The translations under genes were made by a program, and so were the position numbers. From the NCBI GenBank assembly GCA_019321725.1, contig CM033109.1, positions 19,747,993-19,811,992 on the forward strand: a stretch of DNA of 64,000 nucleotides. The letters run 5' to 3'. This document shows, one piece after another, positions 37,178-50,004 of the stretch (positions within the stretch are counted from its first letter, which is position 1; every line of letters starts with the position of its first letter). The notes below the pieces were generated by a model. The model searched no databases and was not told the DNA's origin. It was given only the letters and a program-made list of their open reading frames with translations. The stretch is from Paulownia fortunei. Taxonomy: Eukaryota > Streptophyta > Magnoliopsida > Lamiales > Paulowniaceae.

Positions 37178-37684
37178 TTGATGGCGACAACAAGCTACCA
37201 GTCTGCATTCTCTAGCCACATAGAAAAATGCCACACACTTGCTGAGAAAAAAAACACGAGTGAGATCATGCATTTGGAGGAGAAGGTGGAGAAGATGACT
37301 AAGGAGTATAAGATCCTAGTTGAGAGATTTGATCGCAAGATAGCGACCAATGAGTTGTTCCTCAAGACTAGGGTCGAAGAGGGCTTTACAGCCCAGACTA
37401 GCATTGCTGGTATTAGTATCTTTAAGGTGTTTGACGAGTTTGATGTGGCTGTGATGGAGAGAGTTGAGGCCATCTATAACCAAACTATCCATATATGTCG
37501 GCGTACCTTGAGGGACTCGAGCCATGTCAGCAAAGAGATAGTCATGTTGCTAGATACGAGAGTGCTAGACACTGAGGAGAGTGCCATAATGGATGATGGA
37601 GCGTCAAGAATAGCTAGCAATGGAGCTATTGAGACAACTAGGAATGGAGCTACGGGAGGAGTCCTCGAGGATGTAGCTACTTAG
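37178..37684 (+). pseudogene. Retroelement coiled-coil protein fragment
   Basis: 168 codons, from ATG at 37178 to TAG at 37682-37684. An N-terminal heptad-like helix (residues 15-60; MHLEEKVEKMTKEYKILVER) is followed by a mixed domain with FDEFDVAVMERVEAIYNQTI and a Gly/Ala/Thr-rich tail. It has no enzyme motif. Position and style match the C-terminal half of gypsy-type (Tat-lineage) element proteins of unknown role. Codon content is normal and the frame is open, but it sits in a decayed element, so I call it a fragment. Confidence 0.45.
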
Positions 37685-38069
37685 ATAGGATACTAATAAG
37701 ATCTCTACTGCAGAATTAGAGATTTTTCTGCCCATTATTTCTTGGGCTTATCATATTATATCTTTTGGATGATGTCAAACACCTGTTTAGTTAAAAAAAA
37801 ATTCTTTCCGCATATGTGTTTATGAGATTTTTAACTCATTTTTGGTATTGTTGAACCATTGCCCATGTTGGATAGCCTGCTTATGAGACTTTTGATACTT
37901 GTGAATGCACTTGTATATGATGGCATTCCTTCATGCTGCGTTTCGTGTCCCTCTGCAAGTTTTACATCTGATTACAGATTTTTACCTTGGGCCATGGGGC
38001 ACAGTCTCTTGCAGGCCTGAATGCATTTATTGTGGGCTACGTGTAGCAATCTTTTATAGGCCTTAGAGA

Positions 38070-38440
38070 TTTATCAGGGATGGTGAATAGCTACTATTTA
38101 AAGAACTTAGTAGTTAACCAGCATGGCGTGGGGTCACCACTTACAAGATTTGGAGATTTACTTAGGATGGCGCGAATAAACTACTTATAGGACTTGGAGA
38201 TTGGTCATGGATTGCATCAAGCCATCCTACAAACTTGGAGAGTTGTCATAGATTATATAGAGCAACCTTTTACTGACTTGGAGCATCATGATGGCTTGCG
38301 TAGTGTAATCTCTTACAGACATAGAGAATCGTCATGGGTTACGTGGAGCAACCTCTTTAGATTTAGAGAGTCATCATGGATTGCATGGAGCAATCTCTTA
38401 CAAAGAGTTTTGTTTGAGGACTCATGCCATAGATTGCATT
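38070..38440 (+). repeat. ~52-bp tandem repeats
   Basis: About seven diverged units on the theme ACTTGGAGATTGGTCATGGATTGCATCAAGCNATC; the motif GGAGA/GAGAG..GTCATGGATT..GCAATCTCTTACA recurs every 50-55 bp. They lie downstream of the coiled-coil reading frame, the place where Tat-type elements often carry tandem repeats. Confidence 0.65.
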
Positions 38441-39414
38441 CTGCAGCCCCTTACAAACTATTGTAATATCTTGTAGAGCAATGTACCCTATAAGAGCATA
38501 TTATAAGTGGTAGGTGATTCTAGTAATGGATTTTTTATATTTCTCCTATCTCAAGTTCTATTGAAGTATGTCAACAAGGAGTTCATAGTTGATGTGAGGT
38601 ACTTCTTGTTGATGGAGAATTAGTACATGAAGTACTTCATTAATTATACCAACTCGATAATGGATCCGGCGAGCAACTAGTTAAACCAGATCAATTGCAT
38701 TGGATGAGAGTCGTGTGAAGATCTTGCAGTAGATTGTATTAGTCAAGTCATATGGTTAGATTTAGCCTATAGTGCTCATGCAGATCACTAGTACCATCAT
38801 ACTCTGTGATAAGTGTATGTTTTTATATTTATTTGTATCAATTCTTCTATATCTTCTTTACTTTGTTCTTGTTAATAATAGATTTTTATTAATGTTTTGT
38901 GTGTGATAGGAGTTTGAGAATGAAAAGAACGAAAATAAGCCAAAATGAAGTTGAAAGAAGCATTCTTGGGCCAAATTGACACGGTTCCACTATGGTAGTA
39001 TTTGTATTTTGGGCATAAAAGTCTGATACAAAGGTCAATTGACATGATTCTTATCTTATTGGAAAGATAAGAGATGTATCTATAACTTTGATGTTTGCAA
39101 GGTTTTTCAATTCAATTGATTTCAAATAGTAAAATTTGGTTAAAGAGTCAAACATGTACTGAAACTTTCAGATATGGCAGTCTTTGTATATCTGTTATAC
39201 CTCTATTCAAAAATGTGATATTGATCTGATTCAAATGGTTAAAGATAGCTAACAGATAGGGATACAATTTTTATGAAGACACCAAAGTCCAATTCAGCCT
39301 ATAAAGAGGTTAAAAATCAGTTGAAAGGGATACACAGTGTCAGATAGCCATTTTGGAGAAGAAGAAAACAGTAGCATCAGCGCCTAAGCGCCGTGCTTAC
39401 TGTCCTCTTCGAGA

Positions 39415-39438
39415 AATATGGCGCCTAGGCGCCATATT
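39415..39438. repeat. Perfect 24-bp GC-core palindrome in LTR U3
   Basis: Centred on GGCGCCTAGGCGCC with AATAT/ATATT ends. The same GCGCCTAGGYGC core occurs again at 39442-39453 and, imperfectly, at 39380-39393 (GCGCCTAAGCGCC). In a low-GC LTR this is a striking cluster, ~280 bp before the TATA element. Confidence 0.8.
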
Positions 39439-39539
39439 ATAGCGCCTAGGTGCTATCCATGTGACAAAACTGATGCTTTTGGTTGGAATGGTGGCAAGTG
39501 GCAATCCTTTACACCTTTTGGCACATGTTTGTGATATGT

Positions 39540-39703
39540 ATACACTAAATACATATATCATACCACACACATTACTCACTTTATACCAAATGCACAACAC
39601 ACATTTCACACTTTACATCAAATACACAACACACCTTCCTCACTTTACACAAAATACACAATACATCTTACACACTTTACACCAAATCACATCACCATCT
39701 CAC
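39540..39703 (+). repeat. ~33-bp tandem repeats before LTR TATA box
   Basis: Four to five units of the type CACACTTTACACCAAATACACAA in tandem, ending directly at the TATA element. Non-coding; possibly upstream activating repeats of the LTR promoter. Confidence 0.65.
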
Positions 39704-39707
39704 ACTT

Positions 39708-39715
39708 TATAAAAG
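39708..39715 (+). promoter_or_regulatory. TATA box of nested LTR
   Basis: TATAAAAG within CACTTTATAAAAGGGCAC, preceded by tandem repeats and followed by a C/A-rich leader. It predicts an LTR transcription start near 39740. Confidence 0.6.
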
Positions 39716-41842
39716 GGCACTATCATTTCAATACAAACATGAATCAATTTTCAGATTCACTAACTCTCTACATTCATTCACATTTTGAAAGCACACTTGG
39801 AGTTTTTGGAGCTTTAAGGAAGAAAAAGTGGAAGAGGCTTGGAGGAGGAGACATCAATAATCTACCATCAATCTCAACTATCTTCTTCAACCAATAAGTT
39901 TCTTTGATTTCCAGTGTTGCTAATTTTTATTCTCTTATTATTTCTTATCATGTTAGGCTAAACTTCCTTATTGGTTGAGGTTGATTTCAAAACCCTAGAC
40001 ATGAGTTTTTGTAATTGAATATTTGATATTATTGATCAATTTCCCAATTGAGGTTGTTTATGTTTTTCTATACTTAATATCTTATGGGTATTTTCTTGCT
40101 TTGTTTGGGTGCACAACCAAATCGAGTTTGAGAATTCTCTACAACTAGATTAGAGATTTTAGATCCGTAATTGTCTTGAATTTCTAATCATGTGTAGTAA
40201 ATTGTGATTAATGATCATGGGATATTTTTGTTAATTGCAATGAAAAACATAACCTAAATTAAATGATCCGAGCTTGTGTGGTTGTTGCTTAGATCAATCT
40301 ATCTTTCTTATTTTAATGCATCCATTGGATTAAATCTAGAGAGTTTGTTCTAGATTGTTTGGTGGGTAAAGAATTAGATAGAGAGCTTGTTCTATCTAAT
40401 GAGAAACTAAGGAAAGATTGGGGTAGTAGAGCTTGTTATTACCTACGGTTGATAATTTCATTAGCAAATTATTCATAATATTGATATAAAATTAGAACTC
40501 ATTGTCTAGTGGTGGCGAATGAAACCTCAACCTATTTTAATCAATTGTTGATTGTTGTTTTGATTTTGATTGATTTATATTTTAATTAGTTTTAATTTCT
40601 GTGATTTAGTTAATCAACTCAATCACCCCTAAATATTTGTTGTTTATTTCTAGAATTTGCTTATTGAAGTCTTAGTTTTAAGTTAAAATTCTTAGTTAGT
40701 TGAGTCGATAGTAAATCAATTAGCCTTGATTCTCGTGGAATCGACTCTTACTCGCTTTATACTTGTTAAACATTTATTGAAGATTAAGGTTTAAATTTGG
40801 TAGGCCTACGACAACCGATCATTCTGGCAGGTTGGGCTCTGCTAATCTAGTGGAGAAAAATCGACTTCGTCTTCAAGGCAATACCATGAGGGACAGGTAC
40901 TCGCCCAATTGCTCTCTGGCCATTGGTGGGATCAATAGAGGATTGTCCTTCTCAGCAACTGTTGGCTTCATTCCTTAACCTCTCTACTGGTTACTCCTTC
41001 TGATGCTTTCTCTTGGTATTTTTCTTAAGATCATCTATGTTGGATTTTGTGTTTTTCAGCAGTCGTTTTAAATCTCAGTTCCCACGAGAAGAGGGAGGGT
41101 GATGCACTGTTTGCTACACCTCCAAGCATTGTGACATCTCTTGTTGCAACTTAAGTTGAAGCATGGTCTAGCAAGGTTTGGAGAGCTTATTGTGTCCAAT
41201 TAGAGTGTTGCAACTCCAATTGAAAATTCTCCTACTCCAAAAGTCAGTGGGTGCAGAATTACCAAGGTTGTTAATCTGCTGATTCAGCTTAGTCCTCCAT
41301 TTTGGGTGGACGTTAGGTAGACTAGCTCCTCTCATCCTTGAGCGGTATGCATTCTCAGTGTTGCAGTAAGCATTTTCCACAGATGTCATCGGAATGTTGC
41401 AGGCAAATACTCCTTACCCTGAGATGGATGAATGTTTCTTGTGCTGAGGTGAACTCCTCTCTAGTAATAGATCTCCTACAAGCAACTCCTTTCTCAAGGG
41501 GTCTCTACTTGCAACATGAATAAACTGTTATGGATCTCCAGAAAAACTCCTCCGATACTTAAGTCAACAAGTGTTCAAGAGAACAAATTGAACTTAAAGT
41601 TGGAAATGAGCAAATGAATTATGTATATGATAAATGAGAAGGAGATGGGATATTTATACCTATCTAAGTGGGACATGAGCCGCATAAGCCTTTGCTGTGA
41701 TTTAGACCTCGTGGGCCTATATGCTTTGTTAGGATAATATTTGATGGCTTTGAACCGTATGGACCTTTTTACATGACTTGGGCTTGAATACCTCGTTGGG
41801 TTGAAATTGGATATTTGAACTTAATTTGATATATGCTCATCA

Positions 41843-44800
41843 AAATGCAAGAAGGAAAGTGTCTGAAGGCAAGAAGTATTTTATAGTTTGGCAACCCTAT
41901 AGCATGTCCTAAAGGGTACATATAACCCCCTTCAGACGAAATTTGAGCCCTCTTGTGCATACTCTTAAATTCTCTCTATGTTCAAAAGTTGGTAAAATTC
42001 ACAAGTATTTTCCTACGTTCTCCAGTCCGAAAATACACAAAGTAAGTTTTGTGATGTTCCCCATAAACATTTAAAAGTGTGTTGAGTGTTCTCTTAGAAT
42101 TAAATCATCGAATTCAACCTATTAGCATAGTACGAAGAATCTTGTGTGGGTGTTCGAGTTGTGGATTAACTTCAAAGGAGGTGCGCTTGGAAGTTTAAGT
42201 GAATTAAGTCCAATTTTAAGAGTTTGATCAAGGTACTGAACCTCTTGAAAAGCGAATTGATTCATGTCCTACCCATGTCACCATCTAGAAGCAATAGAGG
42301 TAATTTTTTGCTTCCTCTAAATCAAATTAATGTATGCATGACCTTCTTTGCGAAACAACAGGATACAAGGTTTTTTTTTTTTTTTTTCATACGATGCAAA
42401 GAAATGTTAAAGTTAAAATTTTAATCCCGCAACCCAAAACCCACATTCCGCCTGTTATACAAACCCAACATATTCATGACCAAGTATTTAATTTCACAAA
42501 TTCGATATTTTATATATATTGTATTTGTATTGATAGATTTGAATTTATAATAATAAATTATTTGAGTTTGTTTGGATGATCTCACAATACAATTGAATTT
42601 TAAATCTTTTAACTCCTATTTTAAGTTATTTTTTAAATTATTGTGGTGGATTTTAAATCCATCTTTTATGAAGTTATTTGAAATCCTTCCCCCAAATTCT
42701 CTCATCAAATTCAAATCCTCCAATTCAAATACAACCTTAGAAATTTTAGATGTTTTGTACCCTTGAATTTTCTAGTTTATTTGAATTTTTGCGCTTTTGC
42801 TAAGATTTTAAATAATGTATATATATTGATTGATATTTAAGGTTTTTGTTTCGTCACCATATATTGTTACAACATGCTCTTATCACATCTAAATTTTAGG
42901 ACGTGACACGTACACATTCAAGATTGAACGAAAATATTTGTACTTTAAAGTTGAATCATATATTATACATATTATGCATATTGAGTATTATACTCAACAA
43001 TTAACACTCCATATTATTTTTTTATTTAATTCAATTTTTTAAATTAAAAATATTTGAGTGGGAATTATTTTTAGTTATAAATATGGATTATAATAATCAA
43101 TATGATAGTATTTGTTATCTTATGATTATATCAAGGGTCTGTCAAAGCAATAAATGAATTATGTAGTGACATAATTTTATCGTGATAAAGACTGTACATG
43201 GATAAGTTGCGATGGTTTATTTTCCCAATTATGTAAATGTATTTTGTTTGGATTTATTATATGGAATAACATGATTGAAGAAAAAAATTGAGAGTAAACT
43301 TAGAGGGGAGAGAGAGGAGAATAATATAGTTGGAGAAAAAATGAAGAGAGAAAAAGCTTAACACACTGGGGAGACCAGAGGAGAAAAGACGACAAAAACT
43401 ATCTTGAGATTTAACGTTTTGGATTTTAAATTTTTTTATTTAATTTTATATTATATTTTGTATTATATATTATATATTATATATTATAAATATATGCCAT
43501 GTGTATAAAATATTTTTTTAAATATACGCTTGAATTAATCATAAACACGTAACATGCATATATGATATAATACAAGATATAAAATAAAATTAAAATAAAA
43601 TATCCAAAGTATTTCTATATGATATTAATTTGGTAATTACATTAAAAGACATACTACGATAGTTATTCTAGCACTCTCACTTTTAAAAAATAGGATAGAT
43701 TTGTCAAAACAAAAACTAAATTGCATTATTACTAAAAATTAAAATAAAATTTAAAAAGAATACCGTATGATTCCATTATTAAAGAAAGGGGTAATAACAT
43801 TTTTCCATCCAAACTCCTAATATTTGGTGGAAATTTCATAACTTGCTCAACACATATTAACGTTGTAGCACTTTGTAAACTAAATTTTATAAGATTTCTC
43901 ACTTTGCTATCTCAATTTAATAAATTTATAATTTTTTATATATATATACTTGTACTTTATCTCTTTTTTATTACTCATTCATAAATATTAAAATTTAATT
44001 AAACTCAAGTATAATTTAAAAAATAAAAGTATTATAATTTTATTACAATTAATTATTTTTATATTTAGATTTTTATTAGTGCTCCATATCTGTATAGGAT
44101 TTTGCTAATTTATAATTTTATTTAATCTCAGTTTAAAAATTGATAAATTAAATTAAAGAATAAAATTTATACAATAAGAAAACTGAATAGAAAAAAATAA
44201 AAATTAATTTACTAGCAATATATTTCTTATTAAAATAAGTAGTAATTAAATTCAATTTTTGTAAATGAGTAATACAAAAAAAAAAAGATAAGATATAGAT
44301 ATATACACAAATATTTTTTTTTAATTTTTTAAAATGAAGTAGCAAAGTGAAAAATATTGTAAAATTTAACAGAAAATATGCAGCAACTTTAACAAGTATC
44401 ACTGCATGACAGAATCTTGATAGAATATTATAGTTTTCGATGGTAAAGTGCCAAATCCTTTTAGTCGGAATGATTTGATATTTTTTTCCTTAAAAAAAAA
44501 TACTCATATTTTGAAAGATTTGGTGGTGGAAGTCAAACTAGGTGAGTCTAGGTGGACATTCAAGAGCATAAATTAGTGTTAAAATCCTGTTCTTGCTACA
44601 TTAATTATATTCTACAGTAAACATATTCGATCAAATTTTCCCACTCTTATAAAGTTTGCGGCGTAACATTCTTAATATTGGTGTCGTTTTTATCATGGTA
44701 ATGTCCTTTCATTCTTTAATTAATGACTAATTACGCCATTATCATCGGTGGTAGTAGCACATGTTCTTCAACTTGCATGCGTTGCGGCGTAGAATTCTGT

Positions 44801-47800
44801 CATTATTTATGATTAACTGAAGAGATATGTACAGTATTTTAGATGAGAGTTAAAAAAAATAAAAATAAAAAAATTATTTTTATATTATTATTTTTAAATA
44901 ATGATTGAAAATGAATAATAAACAATATTACTTTAAACGAGATAATGTTATACAAAAAATAAATAAATAAAGAAATTAAATTTTATTTTGGACATTTTAA
45001 CTAGTCTCTTCACTTGAAGACGTCACGTGACAATATACATTTAATGCATTATTTTAGTTAAATATATAAAAAAAATCTTTCTTTGATCTTATGTCCACAA
45101 ACTTCTTCTTTGATTTTATGTCAATGAACTCCTTAATATGCTCACATAATAAATATGCTTCACATATCATACTTAATGCAAAACTATTTTGACATTCTTT
45201 TAGTTTTCTATTTTCTTAATTACTTTTGTAGTTTTTTTTCGTTACCATGAGCTTCTGTGTAGCTTTTATTTAGTCCAAATTAATTTTAGTTACAACCAAG
45301 AGAACATGTTGTAATGTTGTTTTTAAATTCAATTAAACACCAATGCAAATATAAGACCAAATCAAATGTTTATGAAATTTTTTTAGTATATTAAATTACA
45401 ATAGGTAATTTTCACTCAATTTTTGAACATCACCTAAATATTTAGTACTTAAGGCTTTTTTTTTTTCATTTTTTTATCTGATAGAGAATTTGAAAAGGTA
45501 GGTTCTTCCTCATTTGGTTCCCTTACTTTAGGTACTCATAATTTCCTTATGTCATCAACCCTTGTCAGTTCTGGATATGATTGGAATCATGAACCCCCAC
45601 CACTTTTGGCAACTCTCCCACACTATGAAATGTAGAAATATCCATGTCCCCCCTCCCCCTCCCCCACCCCACCCCTCCCCAAACAAATTCAAAGTGGGAA
45701 TATATAGGACGCGTTTGGTTTTATTCTTGTTTTTTATTTTTATTGTTAATATTTAAGGTGTTGAGATTTTTTTCCTGCATTTTTGTTTGAAGACGAGAAT
45801 ATATTTGAATTAGTGGTGTTGGCTCATTTAATTTATAGGGTTTGAAATAAGAATGTACTTATTTAATTATAATACCTCCCTAATAATAAAGTACACATGA
45901 TCTTGATAATGTACTTCAATGTACTAATATGTTCTTTTGATCGCATAGAAAACGAAATAAATTAAACCACATACGATGAGTCATGTAAACCAAGACTATT
46001 CAATATATCCTGTAAGAATATTACATGGGTTTTGAAATGCAGCATAATATTGCTAGAAATGAGGCCAACTAGGGTTTTAGCTCCGACTGATATTTTCAAA
46101 AGAAAATTGCACAAACCTAGTCGTGTTTTTACTACTTCAGACAGTAAAAAACACAAAAATAGGATTTGAAAATGAAACCAAACAACGTCTTTAAGTACAT
46201 AAAACCCTGGTTGGAAATAATGCATGTTGGCACTCCAGAAAACAATACAACATAAACATTGCATGCTTTTCATTGGTGTGGGGCATGTGATAAGGCAGAT
46301 GATGATCAAATGCCCAGCCACAGTAGACAATCTCATGTGCATACAGATGGGATATCTGCTGGAATATTGTTTAGACATTAGTATTAGGAGTGCATTATTG
46401 GAGTGGTGGGGAGATATCAGTGATGGTGGGGTACTCTACTCAATTGATTGGGTGGCAACTAATCCATTTTGTTTTGGGAAACTAACTTATTATGTTGACA
46501 AAATGACCTAATTAAATTAAGGTGTTGGCTCATCCCAATTCACCATTTCATACAAAATTATTGTTTGTATTGTTGGTTAAGATAAGGCATCAATTGTAGT
46601 ATTTCAACATTGGCATTAATGTTGGCACATTTAAAGAGTATCCTATGTTTCTTGCTTAATTCATGGATCTTATCAAATTTTACACCTTTCAGCTCTGAGT
46701 TATCAATTTGGCAAATTTGTTGGTTGCGATTATGAGTTTTTTTTTTTTTTTTTTTACTTGAGGAATGATAAGATAGGCATGTCTGAGGTTTGGCAAGTTA
46801 CTGTTAGCAAATAATTATCAATATGCAGTTGGGGGTGAAATTTATTTTTCTAAAAAGTAGTAGATAAAGTGATATTTTAAATTTTTTTAGGAAATTTTAA
46901 AATTTTATATTATTTCAAAAAAAATATGAAGTTGAGGGAGGGCGACCACTGTCACCGGTCCCCCTAGCTCCGCATCTTACAATGTGGATCGGGTATTACT
47001 ATATACGCCACAGAATCGTCAATTTATGAATTTCGAATCAAGCTTGTCTACAAGCCCGTTTTTGAATGAACATATGAATATGTCTTTCTCTTTGGTGAGT
47101 TTTAAGGTGATGCTCCAAAGAAAGACTAAAAAAGAAGCTAAAATTTTAGAGAGAGTGTTTTAGAAGAATATATATTTATTCACATTTTTCATAATGATTG
47201 AAATTTAATATATATGCAATATCTCTCTTCCTACATAAGGAATAATCTATATGTATCTATTCCTATACAATGAAAAATCACAATTCAATTAGGAAACTTA
47301 ATCCCATTCAAATTGTAGAATTAAAATTCATATCAAATATAAAAAGTCTCAATTTAATTAAAATACTTAATCCCATTCAAATTGTAAAATTAAAGTTCTT
47401 TTCAAATATAAATATTAGGTCAAGATACTAAATTCAATCCAATTTCCGACAGTTACTACCCCACCCCCCACCCCTAGCCCACCCGACTCTTCCGTACTTA
47501 TGTTGTGTTTTATTAAAAAATTTCTATTTTTCGACCCAAATTAGATAATGTAGAGAAAAAATACGTTGGTTTTTTTATAAAACTACCCTATAATATTTAG
47601 AACTTTGATTTTGACCAAATTTTGCGGACAAAAAATTCCTTCCCCTGCGTTGCATGATATTGCATTTGGAAGAGTATATATATCGTTGAATATGCTTTGA
47701 GTTATTTTTCATTTTTTTTAAAAGTTTTTCTGCCTAATAAATACCTGCCGAGTTCGTTTGAAATGAAATAAATTATTTCTAGCTCTCAATTCCATAGTAT

Positions 47801-49108
47801 CTAATATACTTGCCTAAATTGTTTCCTTATTCTTTGGAAATATGCGAATCTAAATGTACTTCCATGAATTCTACAAACTCTCTTCACCAATTGTCATATA
47901 AATCTCATGAAAAAGAGAGTCCCTATCCCCACCCAAAATATATATATAGTGTTATTTGATTCAACATAAATTTTAAATGAAAATTGAAAAGTTTAATTTT
48001 GTGTATTTTTATAATATTATTTTTAAAATAATAATAAATAATTAATGTTGTTATATCATTACTTTAATTAAAAATTAATTGAGATGATAATTTTTAAAAA
48101 ATAAAATTTTATTTTAGAACCTTATAAAAAGGAATAAAAATAATAAAGTTTAAAACAAAAGTTGTATGTTGTTGACTTGTTGTCGCTTAATAGATAAAAA
48201 ACTTAATTAACTCGATATTTTATTTATATCTACTTGAAAATTAGAAAAGAAAAAAGCAAAAACAGAAATAGCAATAAAGACTTATTAATCAATACATGCA
48301 AAGAAACAAAAATAGGGCAAACCGAAAGAGTTTTCCCAATAACAAGTCAAAAAGCGAAGGTAAACTACAGGAATCACAAATTATAAAGCGATTAACTTCA
48401 CTTTTTCTAATCCTCAGACTGAAATCTAGAAGAGGGTTTGTTTGCATTGGATTCCTCGCCAAAAGGGGAATGTATTAATTTAATTGAAAAAGTTGAAAAC
48501 AATATTGGAAAAGCTGAATTTCAGCAAAAAGTCAACTAAAATAATCAAAGAGATATAGAGGTGATCATTACATTCTTGAATACACTTGTTCTTGTTATCA
48601 TCTCTGTATTTTAAATTTATTGTTTTCAAATTTTTTAGTATGTTCAAAATATTTTAAAAAAAAAATATTTTTTAAAATACCATCTCATTTAAATAAATAA
48701 TATGATATCATTAATTCTCAACTATGTAATATTCAAAATTTTCACTTTATTAATGAAAACTCATTGCAAGAATAAATAATATTAGTGACAAATTGTTAAA
48801 AGTGACAATGACAAGGTTATACTAACGATAGACATGTATTAAGTGATAATAATTTTTATTTTGTTACAATAATAATTTTACAAAAAATTTAATTAATAAA
48901 ATAATTTTTAAGTTATCATTATTAATAATTAGTGACAATACAGTGATAATATAAATATTATTTATTATTATTGTGACAATCTTTGTGGTCACAAAGAATC
49001 AACAGTAACAACTTATACAAATTTCTTTTATAGTTTGTATAATTATTGGCAATATTAAATTCATGAAATTCATTATAAACAAAAATTCTTAAATCTGTAT
49101 AATCATTA
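41843..49108. other. Long gene-free AT-rich region
   Basis: No coding sequence recognised in over 7 kb. Contents: T runs at 42369-42387 and 46738-46756; a C-rich tract at 45648-45682; a moderately complex, less AT-rich stretch at 45960-46510 with no clear reading frame; 46850-46985, whose end CCCCCTAGCTCCGCATCTTA resembles the end of the hAT MITE at 22521; and a ~70-bp tandem duplication at 47283-47415 (CTTAATCCCATTCAAATTGT twice). Confidence 0.5.
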
Positions 49109-49117
49109 TAATTTTAA

Positions 49118-49335
49118 CGGTAAATTATTAAAATTACTCTCAAAGTTTAGCCTAATTACAAAATAACCCACTTATATTTTGAAATTCTAAATATTTATTT
49201 GAAAGTTGTCTTTATTTTTACAAATAGTCCTCAATTAATGCAATTTATAAAATAAAAATAAATTTCAATTGTATATTAATAATTTATAAATTTTAATAAT
49301 TTTTTTATAAATAACCCAAATATGTTAATTCATCC
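49118..49335. mobile_element. Mutator-like MITE, 218 bp, 9-bp TSD
   Basis: It is related to 5630-5860: it starts CGGTAAATTATTAAAATTAC and ends so that the complement begins GGATGAATTAACATAT. A perfect 9-bp TSD, TAATTTTAA, is at 49109-49117 and 49336-49344. It lies ~165 bp upstream of the TATA box of the SMR gene, so it is part of that gene's promoter region. Confidence 0.7.
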
Positions 49336-49501
49336 TAATTTTAATATAGTCAACTTTGCGTCTTAGCTTTTTTCTTGTAGTAATTCTCGAGTCAAATGAG
49401 GGAAAGAGCATGAACCACCCATATTTTCCAATCTTAGCCGCCACAACTTTTTGCTATTTATTCTTCATCTTCTTCTGTTTCTTTCTGCTGTCTGTTTCTT
49501 C

Positions 49502-49509
49502 TATAAAAG
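49502..49509 (+). promoter_or_regulatory. TATA box of the SMR gene
   Basis: TATAAAAG, 77 bp before the ATG at 49579, which is the first ATG after the expected start site (~49533). This supports the chosen start and predicts a ~45-nt leader. Confidence 0.7.
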
Positions 49510-49578
49510 AGTATAATCCTATAACAAAAATTTACTCCAAAAACTCTCATTTTCCAACATATTCATCCTTCAATCTTC

Positions 49579-50004
49579 ATGTACACGGATTTGAACCCTA
49601 TTTCCTTGATGGGTTTGCCCAGTAAAACCACTTCCGCCACCTTCCTGTCTGAGAAAGGTTTCCATGCAATTCTGAAACGCGACTTCTTTGAAGAGCTCCA
49701 CAAAGAAGGACCAACCACAGAAGGGAAAAGCGTTGTTTCAGTTTCTCTCCTGAAGACCAAACTGCCACCTCCAGGAGCTGTCCATGAAGAACAAGCAGAT
49801 GGGTGCAGAACACCAACTGCACTGGATCACAACAGGAAGAAGAAGAACACAGCTGCAGTGAAATGTCCACCAGCTCCAAGAAAACCCAAAGCACTTCCAT
49901 CCACAAAGCGCAGAAAGGAAGGAGTTTTATTACTTGATCTCTCCAGTGAAATTGAATCCTTTTCCCTCCACTTCTGCTCAAAGATTTTCTCAGTGGAAAG
50001 ATAA
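49579..50004 (+). CDS. SIAMESE-related (SMR) cyclin-dependent kinase inhibitor
   Basis: Single exon, 141 residues, ATG at 49579 to TAA. The C-terminal half has the SMR signature in order: DGCRTPTALDH (~74-84), a basic linker, CPPAPRKPKALPSTKRR (~95-111), then an acidic/hydrophobic tail LLLDLSSEIESF. The N-terminal half is poorly conserved, as is usual for the family. Known: SIM/SMR proteins are small plant-specific nuclear proteins that bind CDK-cyclin complexes and stop mitosis, often starting endoreduplication; many respond to stress or hormones. The linker HNRKKKN replaces the HKIP often seen after the first motif, so the member cannot be assigned. The frame is intact with a TATA box, and a MITE lies just upstream. 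The reading frame on the other strand is a shadow. Confidence 0.85.
   Translation: MYTDLNPISLMGLPSKTTSATFLSEKGFHAILKRDFFEELHKEGPTTEGKSVVSVSLLKTKLPPPGAVHEEQADGCRTPTALDHNRKKKNTAAVKCPPAPRKPKALPSTKRRKEGVLLLDLSSEIESFSLHFCSKIFSVER

Larger units (their letters stand above)
38807..40821 (+). mobile_element. Nested ~2-kb solo-type LTR
   Basis: It begins TGATAAGTGTATG, like the LTRs at 30805 and 54557, has a strong TATA element (39708-39715), and ends in a stretch with CTCGTGGAATCGACTC (40732) that is typical of the 3' end of such plant LTRs. No second copy is present, so it is a solo LTR or a lone survivor. The end is uncertain: CA at 40812-40813 or at 40820-40821. The latter would give near-matching flanks CTCTG / TTCTG. 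Confidence 0.55.
34742..41842 (+). mobile_element. Degraded LTR retrotransposon with nested LTR
   Basis: Direct repeats at ~34742-35230 and ~41395-41842 (shared TGAGGTGAACTC, GATACTTAAGTCAA, TATCTAAGTGGGACATG, TGGGCCT, TGTTAGG) end in CATCA and act as LTRs. A purine tract AGAAGAGGGAGGG (41087-41099) followed by TGATGCACTGTTTGCT suggests that the true 3' LTR starts at 41100 and that the 5' LTR has lost ~300 bp of its start. The internal region holds fragments of plus-strand coding sequence but no pol domains. A ~2-kb foreign LTR is nested at 38807. No TSD found. Confidence 0.65.

Noticed and set aside
45562..45756. 64-codon frame with a Pro run
   Set aside because: The Pro run comes from a C-rich tract; nothing else supports coding.
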